A DNA stretch of 48,474 bases from Draconibacterium orientale. GTDB lineage: Bacteria > Bacteroidota > Bacteroidia > Bacteroidales > JAADGE01. Under the pieces are notes generated by a model. The model saw nothing but the letters and a program-made list of their open reading frames with translations, did no database searches and was not told where the DNA came from. Shown here piece by piece: positions 33,910-42,548 of this stretch; position 1 is the first letter of the stretch, and each line of letters starts with the position of its first letter. A program made the translations under genes and the position numbers. The DNA lies in NCBI GenBank assembly GCA_020721645.1, contig DYMH01000007.1:1-48474 (forward strand). The letters are read 5' to 3'.

Positions 33910-34114
33910 ATGAAATTAACTCATTATTCCGAAATTTTAATTATTTTTAAAATTGTTTAATAGTTAATTGATGTTTATTCTATCTAAAAAATATTACCAA
34001 AGACCTGTATATTAGTCTGATAATCTTGTTCAAGAATACTAAAAAGAGTTGCTTAATAGCTAAAACGCTGCCGACCGTAAACCCTCTTTTGGTGTATCTT
34101 CTGTTTTTTTTATA
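33910..34114. other. Gene-free gap between lpxD and the HD-domain gene
   Basis: About 205 bases without a gene. The middle (about 34010-34090) contains a patch with higher GC than its surroundings (AACGCTGCCGACCGTAAACC), flanked by AT-rich DNA. On the minus strand a short frame is interrupted by one stop. I cannot name it. A non-coding RNA, a relic, or a regulatory region are all possible. Confidence 0.35.
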
Positions 34115-35359
34115 TTAATTTACAGAACATTGCTTGGGATAACACAGCAAATATTTTTCTACGTTTTGTAACAAAGCCGAAACATTGGATATGTCCGATG
34201 CTTCAGCAATATCGGCGATGGTGTTGTCTTTTCGAAGGATATTGATTCGGTCGTTGAGCGATGGATTGTAGGCTTTATTGCTGACAGTATCGGTAAAAAC
34301 CAAACTGTCGATATCGGTCTCGGAAATATTAAACGATTCTCCTACTTTAATCTTAATATCCCGAACTCTTTTTTCATCGAAGGGTTTGTTGCTGATTTCG
34401 ATTCGGAACAAGTGTCGATTGATAACTGAACTGCTCAGAAAGGCTAAAATTTTATCTTCACTTTCAGTCCACTGTTTCAGAGAAACAATGATGTCCGAAT
34501 CATCTAACATTGAAAATGTTTGAATAGCTGACGGTAAAAGTTTCTCGGACTCAAAGCAGCTGATATCTGAAATATCGTTATCGAAAAAATATGCCAATGC
34601 GGGCGTTGCGAAAATACCATTATTTTTAGCAACGATTTTTGCTCGTTCGATTGTTTTAACGAGCATTTGTTCGGCTACAACTACTGTTTTGTGAAGATAA
34701 ACCTGCCAATACATGAGTCGGCGGGCAATGAGAAATTTTTCTACGGAATAAATTCCTTTTTCTTCCACAACAATATTATCATCGATAATTTGAAGCATTT
34801 TTATAATTCTTTCGCTGCCCACTACTCCTTCCGAAACGCCTGTAAAAAAGCTGTCGCGCTGCAAATAATCGAGCCTGTCCATATCTAATTGCCCCGAAAC
34901 GAGTTTATGTAAATATTTTTTGTGATACGTATTTTTGAATATCTCAATACCGAGTTCTAATTTCCCGCCGAAATCTTGATTGATAGCCTCCATAAATTTG
35001 AGCGATAGTTCTTCGTGCGAAATATTTCGCATAAAACTGTGTTCCAAGGTGTGTGAAAATGGTCCGTGACCCAAATCGTGCAATAAAATGGCGATGCCGG
35101 CACCTTCAATTTCTTGGTCGGTAATGTTGTGTCCTTTGCTTTTGAGTTCTGTCAAAGCAGAATTCATCAAAAATGTGGCACCCAAAACATGTTCAAAACG
35201 CGTATGCGTAGCTCCGGGATAGACAAAATCTGTTAATCCCAATTGTTTTATTCGACGCAGTTTTTGAAAATATGCGTGTTCAATAATATCGAAGAGTAAC
35301 TCAGATTGAATATTGATTAAGCCATACAAAGGGTCGTTGATAATTTTTCTTTTATTCAT
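34115..35359 (-). CDS. HD-domain phosphohydrolase (dNTPase-like)
   Basis: 414 residues from the start chosen here. The HD metal motif is complete: H57 in THTRFEHVLG and HDLGHGPFSHTLEH (H94, D95), followed by LDMDRLDYLQRDSFFTGV, as in SAMHD1/dGTPase-like enzymes that hydrolyse nucleotides. The second half has no further domain that I recognise. An earlier ATG at 35392 exists, but the ATG at 35359 gives an MNKRKIINDPLYG start that is typical of the family. The preceding candidate overlaps a TTACTTTG promoter-like box. Confidence 0.9.
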   Translation of the reverse strand: MNKRKIINDPLYGLINIQSELLFDIIEHAYFQKLRRIKQLGLTDFVYPGATHTRFEHVLGATFLMNSALTELKSKGHNITDQEIEGAGIAILLHDLGHGPFSHTLEHSFMRNISHEELSLKFMEAINQDFGGKLELGIEIFKNTYHKKYLHKLVSGQLDMDRLDYLQRDSFFTGVSEGVVGSERIIKMLQIIDDNIVVEEKGIYSVEKFLIARRLMYWQVYLHKTVVVAEQMLVKTIERAKIVAKNNGIFATPALAYFFDNDISDISCFESEKLLPSAIQTFSMLDDSDIIVSLKQWTESEDKILAFLSSSVINRHLFRIEISNKPFDEKRVRDIKIKVGESFNISETDIDSLVFTDTVSNKAYNPSLNDRINILRKDNTIADIAEASDISNVSALLQNVEKYLLCYPKQCSVN

Positions 35360-35434
35360 CTGTAAAAAATGATTCTGTTTAACATATTGCAAAGTAATTA
35401 GAAAAAAATTAAAGAATCATTTTTTTGATATAAA

Positions 35435-35457
35435 AAAACTGCCTTGAAGGCAGTTTT
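35435..35457 (-). terminator. Terminator of the HU/SPOR gene
   Basis: Stem AAAACTGCCT / AGGCAGTTTT with a three-base loop. It sits 30 bases past the stop on the minus strand and has T runs on both sides. Confidence 0.8.
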
Positions 35458-35486
35458 AATTTTTTTGTTCGGAATGTTAATCGTTT

Positions 35487-36569
35487 TTAATTTTCCCATA
35501 ACCACGGGTGTATATTTTGATGTGCCGAATGAAAGGTTTCATAAGCATCAACTGCTTCTTTTATCGAATTGTAAACGCCCAATGTTAGCCTATATTTATT
35601 GTTATCAACAGGAATAATTTGAACTCTTATCCCCATTTGAGCAAATCGTTGTTTTTCTTTTTCTGCTGTTTCCGGGGTCGGGAGGCTGCCGATAACGATA
35701 TAGGACTTTCCTTTTTCGGGAGATAAATAATTAGAATCGTTTGCTTTGGTCTCCGTATTTTTATTTTTATTATTTACAGGTGCTATTATTTCCTCTTTTA
35801 CTGTATTTTTCTTGGAGTCATCATTTTTAACCGTATTTGTATCCTCTTTCTCAAGAACTTTGTTTTTCAGGGTATCCGATTCGGTGGTGATTTCTGCAAT
35901 ATTGTCGGCAGTTTTGTTTTTATCGCTTTTGAAAATATTGTGATAAAGTGCTCTCGTTTTGTTTTTTCCGGCACGAATCCACTCCGGCTTCAACATCCAA
36001 ACTGAAAAAATCATGATGATAACCAACAAAGCTGCTGCACCGATAATCAATCCTATTTTATTTGTGGTTTTGATTGGAGCACCGGTATTTTTTTCAGTTG
36101 TTGATTTCACAGCAGCAGTTTTGACAGTTTTTGTTGTTTTTTCGGGAATTCTAGTGGTCTTTGGCAGGGAAATTTTTGGCAAACCGTATGAATCGAGCAA
36201 TAAATTACCTGATGGCTCATAAGTAAACATGATAATGCCTTCTTTTATTTTTGTAAAAGAACCTAATTCGGGAAATTTAACTTTTTTCCCGGCATTGAGT
36301 TTTGATTTTACGGTTTTTACATATTCTTCGATTTGCAATTTTGCTTCATCAAGAGAAATTTTTTCTTTCTCGGACATGTGTTTTTCAATCAAACCACTGT
36401 CTTTGATAATTTTTGGTTCAAAAACAATTTCTTTGGTCGGGGGCGACATGGTATTTGTCTCTTCGTTGATTTTTGCCGGTTTGTATTTGGCAATAAATGC
36501 ACCGAAATCGGAAAGGATGACGCGGTCGTGCGTTAATAGTAAATCCTTTATGTGTTGACTTATTTCCAC
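35487..36569 (-). CDS. HU-CCDC81 and SPOR domain membrane protein
   Basis: 360 residues from the GTG start chosen here. The N-terminus has two CCDC81-type HU-like domains (about 1-55, opening VEISQHIKDLLLTHDRVILSDFGAF, and 60-125 with LNAGKKVKFPELGSF). A Thr/Lys-rich linker, one membrane segment (about 172-193) and a long charged linker follow. The C-terminal SPOR domain (about 287-360, YIVIGSLPTPETAEKEKQRF) binds denuded peptidoglycan at division sites. The cytosolic HU-like part would face DNA or a partner while SPOR faces the wall. A TTG start 24 bases upstream lies inside a TATCTTTG promoter box, so I chose the GTG. Confidence 0.85.
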   Translation of the reverse strand: MEISQHIKDLLLTHDRVILSDFGAFIAKYKPAKINEETNTMSPPTKEIVFEPKIIKDSGLIEKHMSEKEKISLDEAKLQIEEYVKTVKSKLNAGKKVKFPELGSFTKIKEGIIMFTYEPSGNLLLDSYGLPKISLPKTTRIPEKTTKTVKTAAVKSTTEKNTGAPIKTTNKIGLIIGAAALLVIIMIFSVWMLKPEWIRAGKNKTRALYHNIFKSDKNKTADNIAEITTESDTLKNKVLEKEDTNTVKNDDSKKNTVKEEIIAPVNNKNKNTETKANDSNYLSPEKGKSYIVIGSLPTPETAEKEKQRFAQMGIRVQIIPVDNNKYRLTLGVYNSIKEAVDAYETFHSAHQNIHPWLWEN

Positions 36570-36590
36570 TTTTATTGATTTTTTGTTAAG

Positions 36591-36598
36591 CAAAGATA
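36591..36598 (-). promoter_or_regulatory. -7 promoter box of the HU/SPOR gene
   Basis: TATCTTTG on the minus strand, 22 bases before the GTG start chosen at 36569. It covers the alternative TTG start, which decides the start choice. Confidence 0.5.
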
Positions 36599-36798
36599 GT
36601 TAATTTTCCGGTTTACTTCAAACAGATATGACTAAATATTAATTGATTATACATTATTTTTTTTTGAAACCTGTTTATAATGTCAATTTTACACGCCACG
36701 AAAAATTCACATTAGTTTAACTTACAAAGACTTACGAACTTACATGTTTTGTTATTTTTACTTATGATATTGTTTATATCTTTTTTACTATTTTTTCT

Positions 36799-36806
36799 TA
36801 AATTTG
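36799..36806 (+). promoter_or_regulatory. -7 promoter box of galE
   Basis: TAAATTTG, 49 bases before the ATG at 36855. The rest of 36599-36798 is AT-rich and holds nothing else I can name. A TTG start at 36804 would lie inside this box and is therefore rejected. Confidence 0.5.
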
Positions 36807-36854
36807 CATAATTTCGTAAAATTAGAATCATTTGTATTAAGAAATTTTAATAAT

Positions 36855-37883
36855 ATGCCAAAAACAATCCTTGTAACCGGCGGAACCGGATACATAGGTT
36901 CACATACAGTCGTAGAACTTATTAAAAGTAACTTCAATGTTGTAGTATTCGATAATCTATCCAATTCATCACTATGGGTATTAGACGGAATCGAACAAAT
37001 AACAGGGATTCGACCTACATTTGAAAAAGTTGATTTAAGCGATGCACGTTCCTGTAAAAAATCATTTGAAAAATATCCTGAAATTGAGAGTGTAATCCAT
37101 TTTGCAGCTTTCAAGGCAGTCGGCAAATCGGTACAAAAACCTTTAATGTATTATCAAAACAACTTAGACTCCTTAATGAATGTTCTGAACATTATCGAAA
37201 CATGTTCAATTTCGGGTTTCGTATTTTCGTCATCGTGTACTGTTTACGGGCAGCCGGATAAACTTCCTGTTACTGAAAATTCGCCACTAAAAAAACCTGA
37301 ATCTCCGTATGGTAAAACGAAACAATTTTCGGAAGAAATAATTTTCGATTTTCTCAATGCCAATCAACACAAGAAAGCTCTGTCGTTACGGTATTTTAAT
37401 CCAATCGGTGCACACGAAAGTGCACTTATCGGCGAGTTGCCGCTTGGAGTTCCGAACAATTTAATTCCGTTCATCACCCAAACTGCGTATGGATTACGAA
37501 AAGAGTTATCGGTTTATGGTTCGGATTATAACACGCCGGACGGCACGGCTGTTCGCGATTATATTCATGTTGTGGATATTGCCAAAGCCCATGTTTCTGC
37601 GGTCAACTATTTAGAAAAAATGGAAACCGAAAATTACGATATTTTCAATCTCGGAACCGGTCGCGGAAATTCGGTCTTAGAAGTTATCAAAAGCTTTGAA
37701 AAAGTAAGCCGGCAAAAACTTCAATACAAAATCAGCGACCGCAGAGCCGGCGACATCGAACAAGTATGGGCTGATTGCACGAAAGCCAATCAAACTCTGG
37801 GGTGGAAAACAGAACACACACTCGATGACGCTTTACTTTCGGCTTGGAAGTGGGAAAAATATTACCGAACAAATCACCAATAA
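36855..37883 (+). CDS. galE: UDP-glucose 4-epimerase
   Basis: Interconverts UDP-glucose and UDP-galactose (or the N-acetyl forms) with NAD bound to an extended short-chain dehydrogenase fold. 342 residues. The NAD motif is LVTGGTGYIGSH at 6-17. FSSSCTVYG is followed by the catalytic Y-x3-K in SPYGKTK, with RYFNPIGAHESALIGE after it and DYIHVVDIA near the end. It makes sugar donors for the glycosyltransferases in this window. rfbB follows 25 bases later on the same strand, so the two form an operon. Confidence 0.95.
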   Translation: MPKTILVTGGTGYIGSHTVVELIKSNFNVVVFDNLSNSSLWVLDGIEQITGIRPTFEKVDLSDARSCKKSFEKYPEIESVIHFAAFKAVGKSVQKPLMYYQNNLDSLMNVLNIIETCSISGFVFSSSCTVYGQPDKLPVTENSPLKKPESPYGKTKQFSEEIIFDFLNANQHKKALSLRYFNPIGAHESALIGELPLGVPNNLIPFITQTAYGLRKELSVYGSDYNTPDGTAVRDYIHVVDIAKAHVSAVNYLEKMETENYDIFNLGTGRGNSVLEVIKSFEKVSRQKLQYKISDRRAGDIEQVWADCTKANQTLGWKTEHTLDDALLSAWKWEKYYRTNHQ

Positions 37884-37908
37884 TTTTATTTTAATTCACA
37901 GACAACGA

Positions 37909-38964
37909 ATGACACAATCAATTTTAATTACCGGCGGAGCTGGATTTATCGGTTCGCATGTTGTGCGACGATTTTTGAAAAAATATCCCGAATATCAAAT
38001 TGTCAATTTAGACAAATTAACCTATGCCGGGAATCTGGAAAATCTTTCAGACATCGACAAAATGCCCAATTACACTTTTGAAAGAGGTGATATAACGGAC
38101 AATGTTTTTTTAGCCGGTTTGTTTTTTAAATACAATTTTTCGGGCATCATACACTTAGCTGCCGAATCGCACGTCGACCGCTCAATTTCTGACCCCGATG
38201 CATTTATTAAAACAAATATCGAGGGGACTGTCGCCCTGCTAAATGCTGCAAAAAAACATTGGAATAATGATTACGAAGGCAAACGATTTTATCACATATC
38301 AACCGATGAAGTTTATGGTTCGCTTGGGATAGAGGGACTTTTTACGGAAGAAACTTCGTATGACCCTAAAAGTCCATATTCCGCATCAAAGGCATCATCA
38401 GACCATTTGGTTCGTGCCTATGGACACACATACGGAATGCCGATTGTAATTTCAAACTGCTCAAACAACTACGGAGGCAACCAATTCCCCGAAAAATTAA
38501 TTCCACTTTCCATCAATAATATCAAAACAAATAAACCAATACCGATTTACGGCAAAGGCGAAAATGTTCGCGACTGGCTTTATGTTGAAGACCATGCCGA
38601 TGCCATTGATTTAATTTTTCATGAAGGCAAAAATGCGGAAACCTATAACATCGGCGGCAATAACGAATGGTCGAATATCGAGCTGATTCACAAACTTTGC
38701 GAAGTGATGGACAGGAAACTGAATCGCCCAAAAGGAGATTCGGCTAAATTAATAACTTTCGTCAAGGACCGTGCAGGGCACGATTTGCGTTATGCTATCG
38801 ATTCCTCGAAACTTCAACGCGAACTTGGTTGGAAACCTTCACTTGATTTTGAAAAAGGAATTGAACTTACTGTCGATTGGTATCTGGCAAACGAAGCGTG
38901 GATGAACCGAATTATTTCGGGGGAATATGAAAAATATTACGAGACCCAATACCAAAAACGCTAA
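37909..38964 (+). CDS. rfbB: dTDP-glucose 4,6-dehydratase
   Basis: Makes dTDP-4-keto-6-deoxyglucose for rhamnose and other deoxysugars. 351 residues in the extended short-chain dehydrogenase fold. The NAD site is LITGGAGFIGSH at the N-terminus. The catalytic region has HISTDEVYGSLG with its Asp-Glu pair and Tyr-x3-Lys in SPYSASKASSDH. Distal to it are SNCSNNYGGNQFPEKLIPL, NVRDWLYVEDHADAI and the typical HDLRYAIDSSKLQRELGW end. The open frame extends 28 codons upstream into galE; the ATG at 37909 matches family length. Terminator follows at 39000. Confidence 0.95.
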   Translation: MTQSILITGGAGFIGSHVVRRFLKKYPEYQIVNLDKLTYAGNLENLSDIDKMPNYTFERGDITDNVFLAGLFFKYNFSGIIHLAAESHVDRSISDPDAFIKTNIEGTVALLNAAKKHWNNDYEGKRFYHISTDEVYGSLGIEGLFTEETSYDPKSPYSASKASSDHLVRAYGHTYGMPIVISNCSNNYGGNQFPEKLIPLSINNIKTNKPIPIYGKGENVRDWLYVEDHADAIDLIFHEGKNAETYNIGGNNEWSNIELIHKLCEVMDRKLNRPKGDSAKLITFVKDRAGHDLRYAIDSSKLQRELGWKPSLDFEKGIELTVDWYLANEAWMNRIISGEYEKYYETQYQKR

Positions 38965-38999
38965 ATTTTATTTTTTAAATTGAAGTTTGGTAAAGAAAA

Positions 39000-39026
39000 A
39001 AGCAAACAGGAATTTTCTGTTTGCTT
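39000..39026 (+). terminator. Terminator after galE-rfbB
   Basis: Stem AAGCAAACAG / CTGTTTGCTT with a seven-base loop, 35 bases after the rfbB stop. It is also in the right place for the converging cvpA gene. Confidence 0.8.
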
Positions 39027-39077
39027 AATTTTATTGAATTAGATTGAGAAAATCAAGAAGAAAATCGGATTTACGTT

Positions 39078-39656
39078 CTAAAAATCATCTAAATTAATCT
39101 CTTCTTTGTTCTTTATTTCTTCGGGTTTACCCAATGGAACCGGGTGATTTTCGGGAAATGATAAAATATTAAACGCCGAAGGAGCGATACTTAAAACAGG
39201 GTAAAAGAGCTTGGTTCGTTTTCTTTCGTTTTTATTAATAAAATCGTGGGAAGCATCAATTTTAAAAATGAAAATTAACACAACACTTATCATAAAAAGA
39301 TATTTGACAAAATTCACAGCCATTCCAAGCAATTTGTTAATCAAGCCTTTGGGCTCAGGTCCAATGTTTGCGGTAACTTTATTGGCAGTGTAATGCGAAC
39401 CGACAACAATCGGAATAAAAAGTATCGCAAAAAAGATGACCGGGAAATTTATTATCGGCACACGCGACCGCTCGGATAAATAATCGTAGAGCCAGTACGA
39501 CAATTTAGCAGATAACAGAATTCCTGCAAAAAGAACCAACAATGCAACCGAATGAATGATTGCACCGCGTTTATAACCTCGCCATAAAGACCAGAGTAAA
39601 ACAATGACGATAAGAAAATCGAACAAACTTACTCCGACATCAACATAAATATTCAT
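39078..39656 (-). CDS. CvpA-family inner-membrane protein
   Basis: 192 residues. Four membrane segments occupy about 10-30, 36-56, 72-92 and 114-136, and a soluble C-terminus with acidic end follows. The LWSLWRGYKRGAI element between the first two segments is the CvpA/colicin V production signature. In other bacteria such proteins influence envelope stress resistance and export of small toxins, but the mechanism is unknown. No neighbouring gene suggests a partner. Confidence 0.85.
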   Translation of the reverse strand: MNIYVDVGVSLFDFLIVIVLLWSLWRGYKRGAIIHSVALLVLFAGILLSAKLSYWLYDYLSERSRVPIINFPVIFFAILFIPIVVGSHYTANKVTANIGPEPKGLINKLLGMAVNFVKYLFMISVVLIFIFKIDASHDFINKNERKRTKLFYPVLSIAPSAFNILSFPENHPVPLGKPEEIKNKEEINLDDF

Positions 39657-39897
39657 CTGTTTCTAATTTTATATTTGCCCCAATGAAGTTCACAATCATC
39701 TAATTTTATGTAAGTTAATCAATTTTTATACCAAACACATTTCTTGCGTGTTTGGGAATAATCAGTGAAGTTTCATGGACTTACAATATTTTTGTTACTT
39801 TTATTGCGAATTTAGAATCAATTCCAATTTTTCAAACTTTAAAAAGCAAATTTAATAATAATTTTTGTTCAAATTATAATAAACACAAAAGTTTCCA
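39657..39897 (+). promoter_or_regulatory. Upstream region of the GH3-like gene with two candidate -7 boxes
   Basis: TATATTTG at 39670-39677 and TATTTTTG at 39787-39794, both matching TAnnTTTG on the + strand. The second would give a leader of about 100 bases. Which one is used cannot be told. No open frame is supported in the 240-base gap. Confidence 0.35.
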
Positions 39898-41415
39898 ATG
39901 CAATTTATAAACAAAATAGTAACAAAGATAGGAGCTAAAAGAAGGGAACAAATTCAATTTTTTATGAAAAATGGTATTTCCGTTCAAAAAAACGAATTGA
40001 AAAATCTGCTCGAAACCGCTCAAAATACGGAATGGGGGAAACAATATCACTACGAAAAAATAAAAGACTATCAGACATACAAAACCAATGTCCCGATTAG
40101 CACTTACGATGAACTAAAACCCTATATTGAAAAAATTCGCAGGGGCGAGAAAAATGTATTATGGGCATCGGATATCAAATGGTTTGCTCAATCTTCCGGA
40201 ACGACCTCGGATAAAAGCAAATTCATACCCGTGAGTAGCGAATCTTTGGAAAATTGTCATTTTCGAGGCGGGAAGGATTTAATCATTCTGTATTCCAACT
40301 CATTTCCCGAATCGAATTTGTTTAAAGGGAGAGCGTTGGCAGTTGGCGGCAGTCGTCAGATTCAGAATATCAACAATAATTTGTATTACGGCGATTTGTC
40401 GGCGGTGATTATACAAAATCTACCGTTTTGGGCAAATTTTATACGAACTCCTGCCAAATCTATTGCACTGATGCCCGAATGGGAATCGAAAATAGAACAA
40501 ATGGCAGCCACAACAGCCCGCCAAAATATTACGAACATTTCCGGTGTCCCTTCATGGACTTTGGTCCTGATAAAAAAAATTCTGGAAATTACGGGCAAAA
40601 AGAATTTGAGTGAAGTATGGCCCAATCTCGAACTGTTCATGCACGGAGGCGTGAGTTTTACACCGTATCGCAAAGAGTTTGAAAAATTAATACCTTCTGC
40701 CGGAATGCGATATATGGAAACATACAATGCTTCGGAAGGTTTTTTTGCAATGCAGGATGATTTGTCGCAAGCCGGAATGCTGCTGATGCTTGATTACGGT
40801 ATTTTTTACGAATTTATTCCGATGTCGGATTTTGATAAGGGAAATATAAATACAATTTCGCTCGAGAATGTGGAAGTCGGCGTCAATTATGCTTTGGTTA
40901 TTTCCACAAACGGAGGTTTATGGAGATATTTGATAGGAGATACGATAATGTTCACAGAAACAAACCCATACAGAATAAAAATTACCGGGCGAACAAAACA
41001 TTTTATCAATGCTTTTGGCGAAGAATTAGTTATAGAAAACAGTGACAGAGCAATTACATTGGCTTGCGAATTGACATCTTGCACTGTAAATGAATATACA
41101 GCCGCACCTGTTTTTATGAGTGAAAATAGAAAGGGAGCTCACGAATGGTTGATTGACTTTTCGGTTCCGCCGACTGATTTAAAAATTTTCATACACGAAC
41201 TCGATACCGCATTAAAATCTCTAAATTCCGATTATGAAGCGAAACGTTACAAGAGCCTTTCTCTTGCTGAACCGATTGTGAAAATCGCAAAACCGAATCT
41301 TTTTTATCTATGGCTTAAAAAAAATAATAAATTAGGCGGTCAACATAAAATCCCACGCCTGTCGAACAATCGGGAATATTTAGAAGATTTACTTACATTA
41401 AATAATCAAATTTAG
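39898..41415 (+). CDS. GH3-family acyl-adenylate/amide-forming enzyme
   Basis: 505 residues, related to plant GH3 proteins that adenylate a carboxylic acid and join it to an amine or amino acid. The adenylation-type signature SSGTTSDKSKFIPVS is at 99-113. A distinctive GGSRQIQNINN follows, then the GH3 core ETYNASEGFFAMQDD and WRYLIGDTI, and the KITGRTKHFINAFGEEL hinge. Bacterial relatives are known in Bacteroidota but their substrates are not established. It is not part of a biosynthetic cluster here: the neighbours are CvpA on the other strand and a heptosyltransferase-like GT9 with its own promoter. Confidence 0.88.
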   Translation: MQFINKIVTKIGAKRREQIQFFMKNGISVQKNELKNLLETAQNTEWGKQYHYEKIKDYQTYKTNVPISTYDELKPYIEKIRRGEKNVLWASDIKWFAQSSGTTSDKSKFIPVSSESLENCHFRGGKDLIILYSNSFPESNLFKGRALAVGGSRQIQNINNNLYYGDLSAVIIQNLPFWANFIRTPAKSIALMPEWESKIEQMAATTARQNITNISGVPSWTLVLIKKILEITGKKNLSEVWPNLELFMHGGVSFTPYRKEFEKLIPSAGMRYMETYNASEGFFAMQDDLSQAGMLLMLDYGIFYEFIPMSDFDKGNINTISLENVEVGVNYALVISTNGGLWRYLIGDTIMFTETNPYRIKITGRTKHFINAFGEELVIENSDRAITLACELTSCTVNEYTAAPVFMSENRKGAHEWLIDFSVPPTDLKIFIHELDTALKSLNSDYEAKRYKSLSLAEPIVKIAKPNLFYLWLKKNNKLGGQHKIPRLSNNREYLEDLLTLNNQI

Positions 41416-41443
41416 TATTCGATTTATATTTTCCGAAATTCAA

Positions 41444-41451
41444 TATCTTTG
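41444..41451 (+). promoter_or_regulatory. -7 promoter box of the GT9 gene
   Basis: TATCTTTG, matching TAnnTTTG, 28 bases after the GH3 stop. A start codon at 41449 would lie inside it, so the downstream TTG at 41497 is used. Confidence 0.5.
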
Positions 41452-41496
41452 CATCTATTTTCAACACCAACTTCTTTTTTTCAAATCTTTAAAAAA

Positions 41497-42465
41497 TTGA
41501 TTAAATTTCTCATTATACGATTCAGCTCTATCGGCGATATTGTACTGACAACGCCTGTGGTTCGATGCCTTAAAGAACAGGTCGAAGAAGCCGAAATCCA
41601 TTTTCTGACAAAAAAACAATACTCGGGAATTTTAGAAAACAACCCGTATATCACAAAAGTACATACATTCGAAGGCGAGTATCCTATACTAATTAGAGAT
41701 TTAAAAGATGAATTCTTCGACCATATTATCGACTTGCATCACAATTTACGTTCATATCGAATAAAAAATAAATTACCCGTTTACGCCCAATCGTTCAACA
41801 AGTTGAACTTTGAAAAATGGCTTCTGGTAAATCTGAAAATCAATCGTTTACCCTCGATTCACATTGTAAAGCGATATTTAGAGACAACACGATTTTTCGA
41901 TGTGCAAAACGATAACAAAGGATTGGATTTTTTTATTCCCCCAAAAGATGAAATCTGCCTTGCTGATATTCGTTTTGATTTGGCAGACGGTTACATTCTT
42001 TTTGCAATCGGAGCACAACATTCGACCAAAAAACTTCCTGTTGAAAAAATCATTTCCATATGTCGAAAAATCAACAAAACAATTGTACTTTCCGGCGGAA
42101 ATGAGGACCGAAAGGTTGCGGAACAAGTAAAATTGGAACTTGGCGATAAAATATTCAATGCCTGCGGAGGTTTTAATCTCAATCAATCGGCTTCTTTGGT
42201 GAAGCAAGCAGATGTTGTCATTACGCACGACACGGGTTTGATGCATATTGCCGCGGCTTTCCGGAAAAAAATTATTTCGGTTTGGGGAAATACAGTCCCG
42301 GAATTTGGAATGACACCATACTTGCCCGGAAAAGGCTCATTGATTGTGGAAGTTAAGGGTTTAAAATGTCGTCCTTGCTCAAAAATAGGATTTTCCGCCT
42401 GCCCCAAAAAACATTTTAATTGTATGAATCTAATCGACGAACAACAAATCATTGACAATATCTAA
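41497..42465 (+). CDS. Glycosyltransferase family 9 (ADP-heptose:LPS transferase-like)
   Basis: 322 residues from a TTG start that gives the family's usual opening IKFLIIRFSSIGDIVLTTPVVR. The C-terminal donor domain has VVLSGGNEDRKVAEQV-type strands and the nucleotide-binding ADVVITHDTGLMHIAAAFRKKIISVWG, closing with CRPCSKIGFSACPKKHFNCM. Enzymes of this family extend the LPS inner core with heptose, but relatives of Bacteroidota may use other sugars. It is the first of a run of + strand genes and has its own promoter box. Confidence 0.88.
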   Translation: MIKFLIIRFSSIGDIVLTTPVVRCLKEQVEEAEIHFLTKKQYSGILENNPYITKVHTFEGEYPILIRDLKDEFFDHIIDLHHNLRSYRIKNKLPVYAQSFNKLNFEKWLLVNLKINRLPSIHIVKRYLETTRFFDVQNDNKGLDFFIPPKDEICLADIRFDLADGYILFAIGAQHSTKKLPVEKIISICRKINKTIVLSGGNEDRKVAEQVKLELGDKIFNACGGFNLNQSASLVKQADVVITHDTGLMHIAAAFRKKIISVWGNTVPEFGMTPYLPGKGSLIVEVKGLKCRPCSKIGFSACPKKHFNCMNLIDEQQIIDNI

Positions 42466-42548
42466 CTCTCAAAAACGAATCGATAATTCGGTTAAAAAAA
42501 ACAAGCAATTTTTAATATTTAACACCTTTTGCACATCAAGAATTACCA

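Noticed and set aside
39670-39677. TATATTTG box at the start of cvpA as promoter of a separate small RNA
   Set aside because: No terminator or structure follows. It is kept only as one of two candidate promoters of the GH3 gene.
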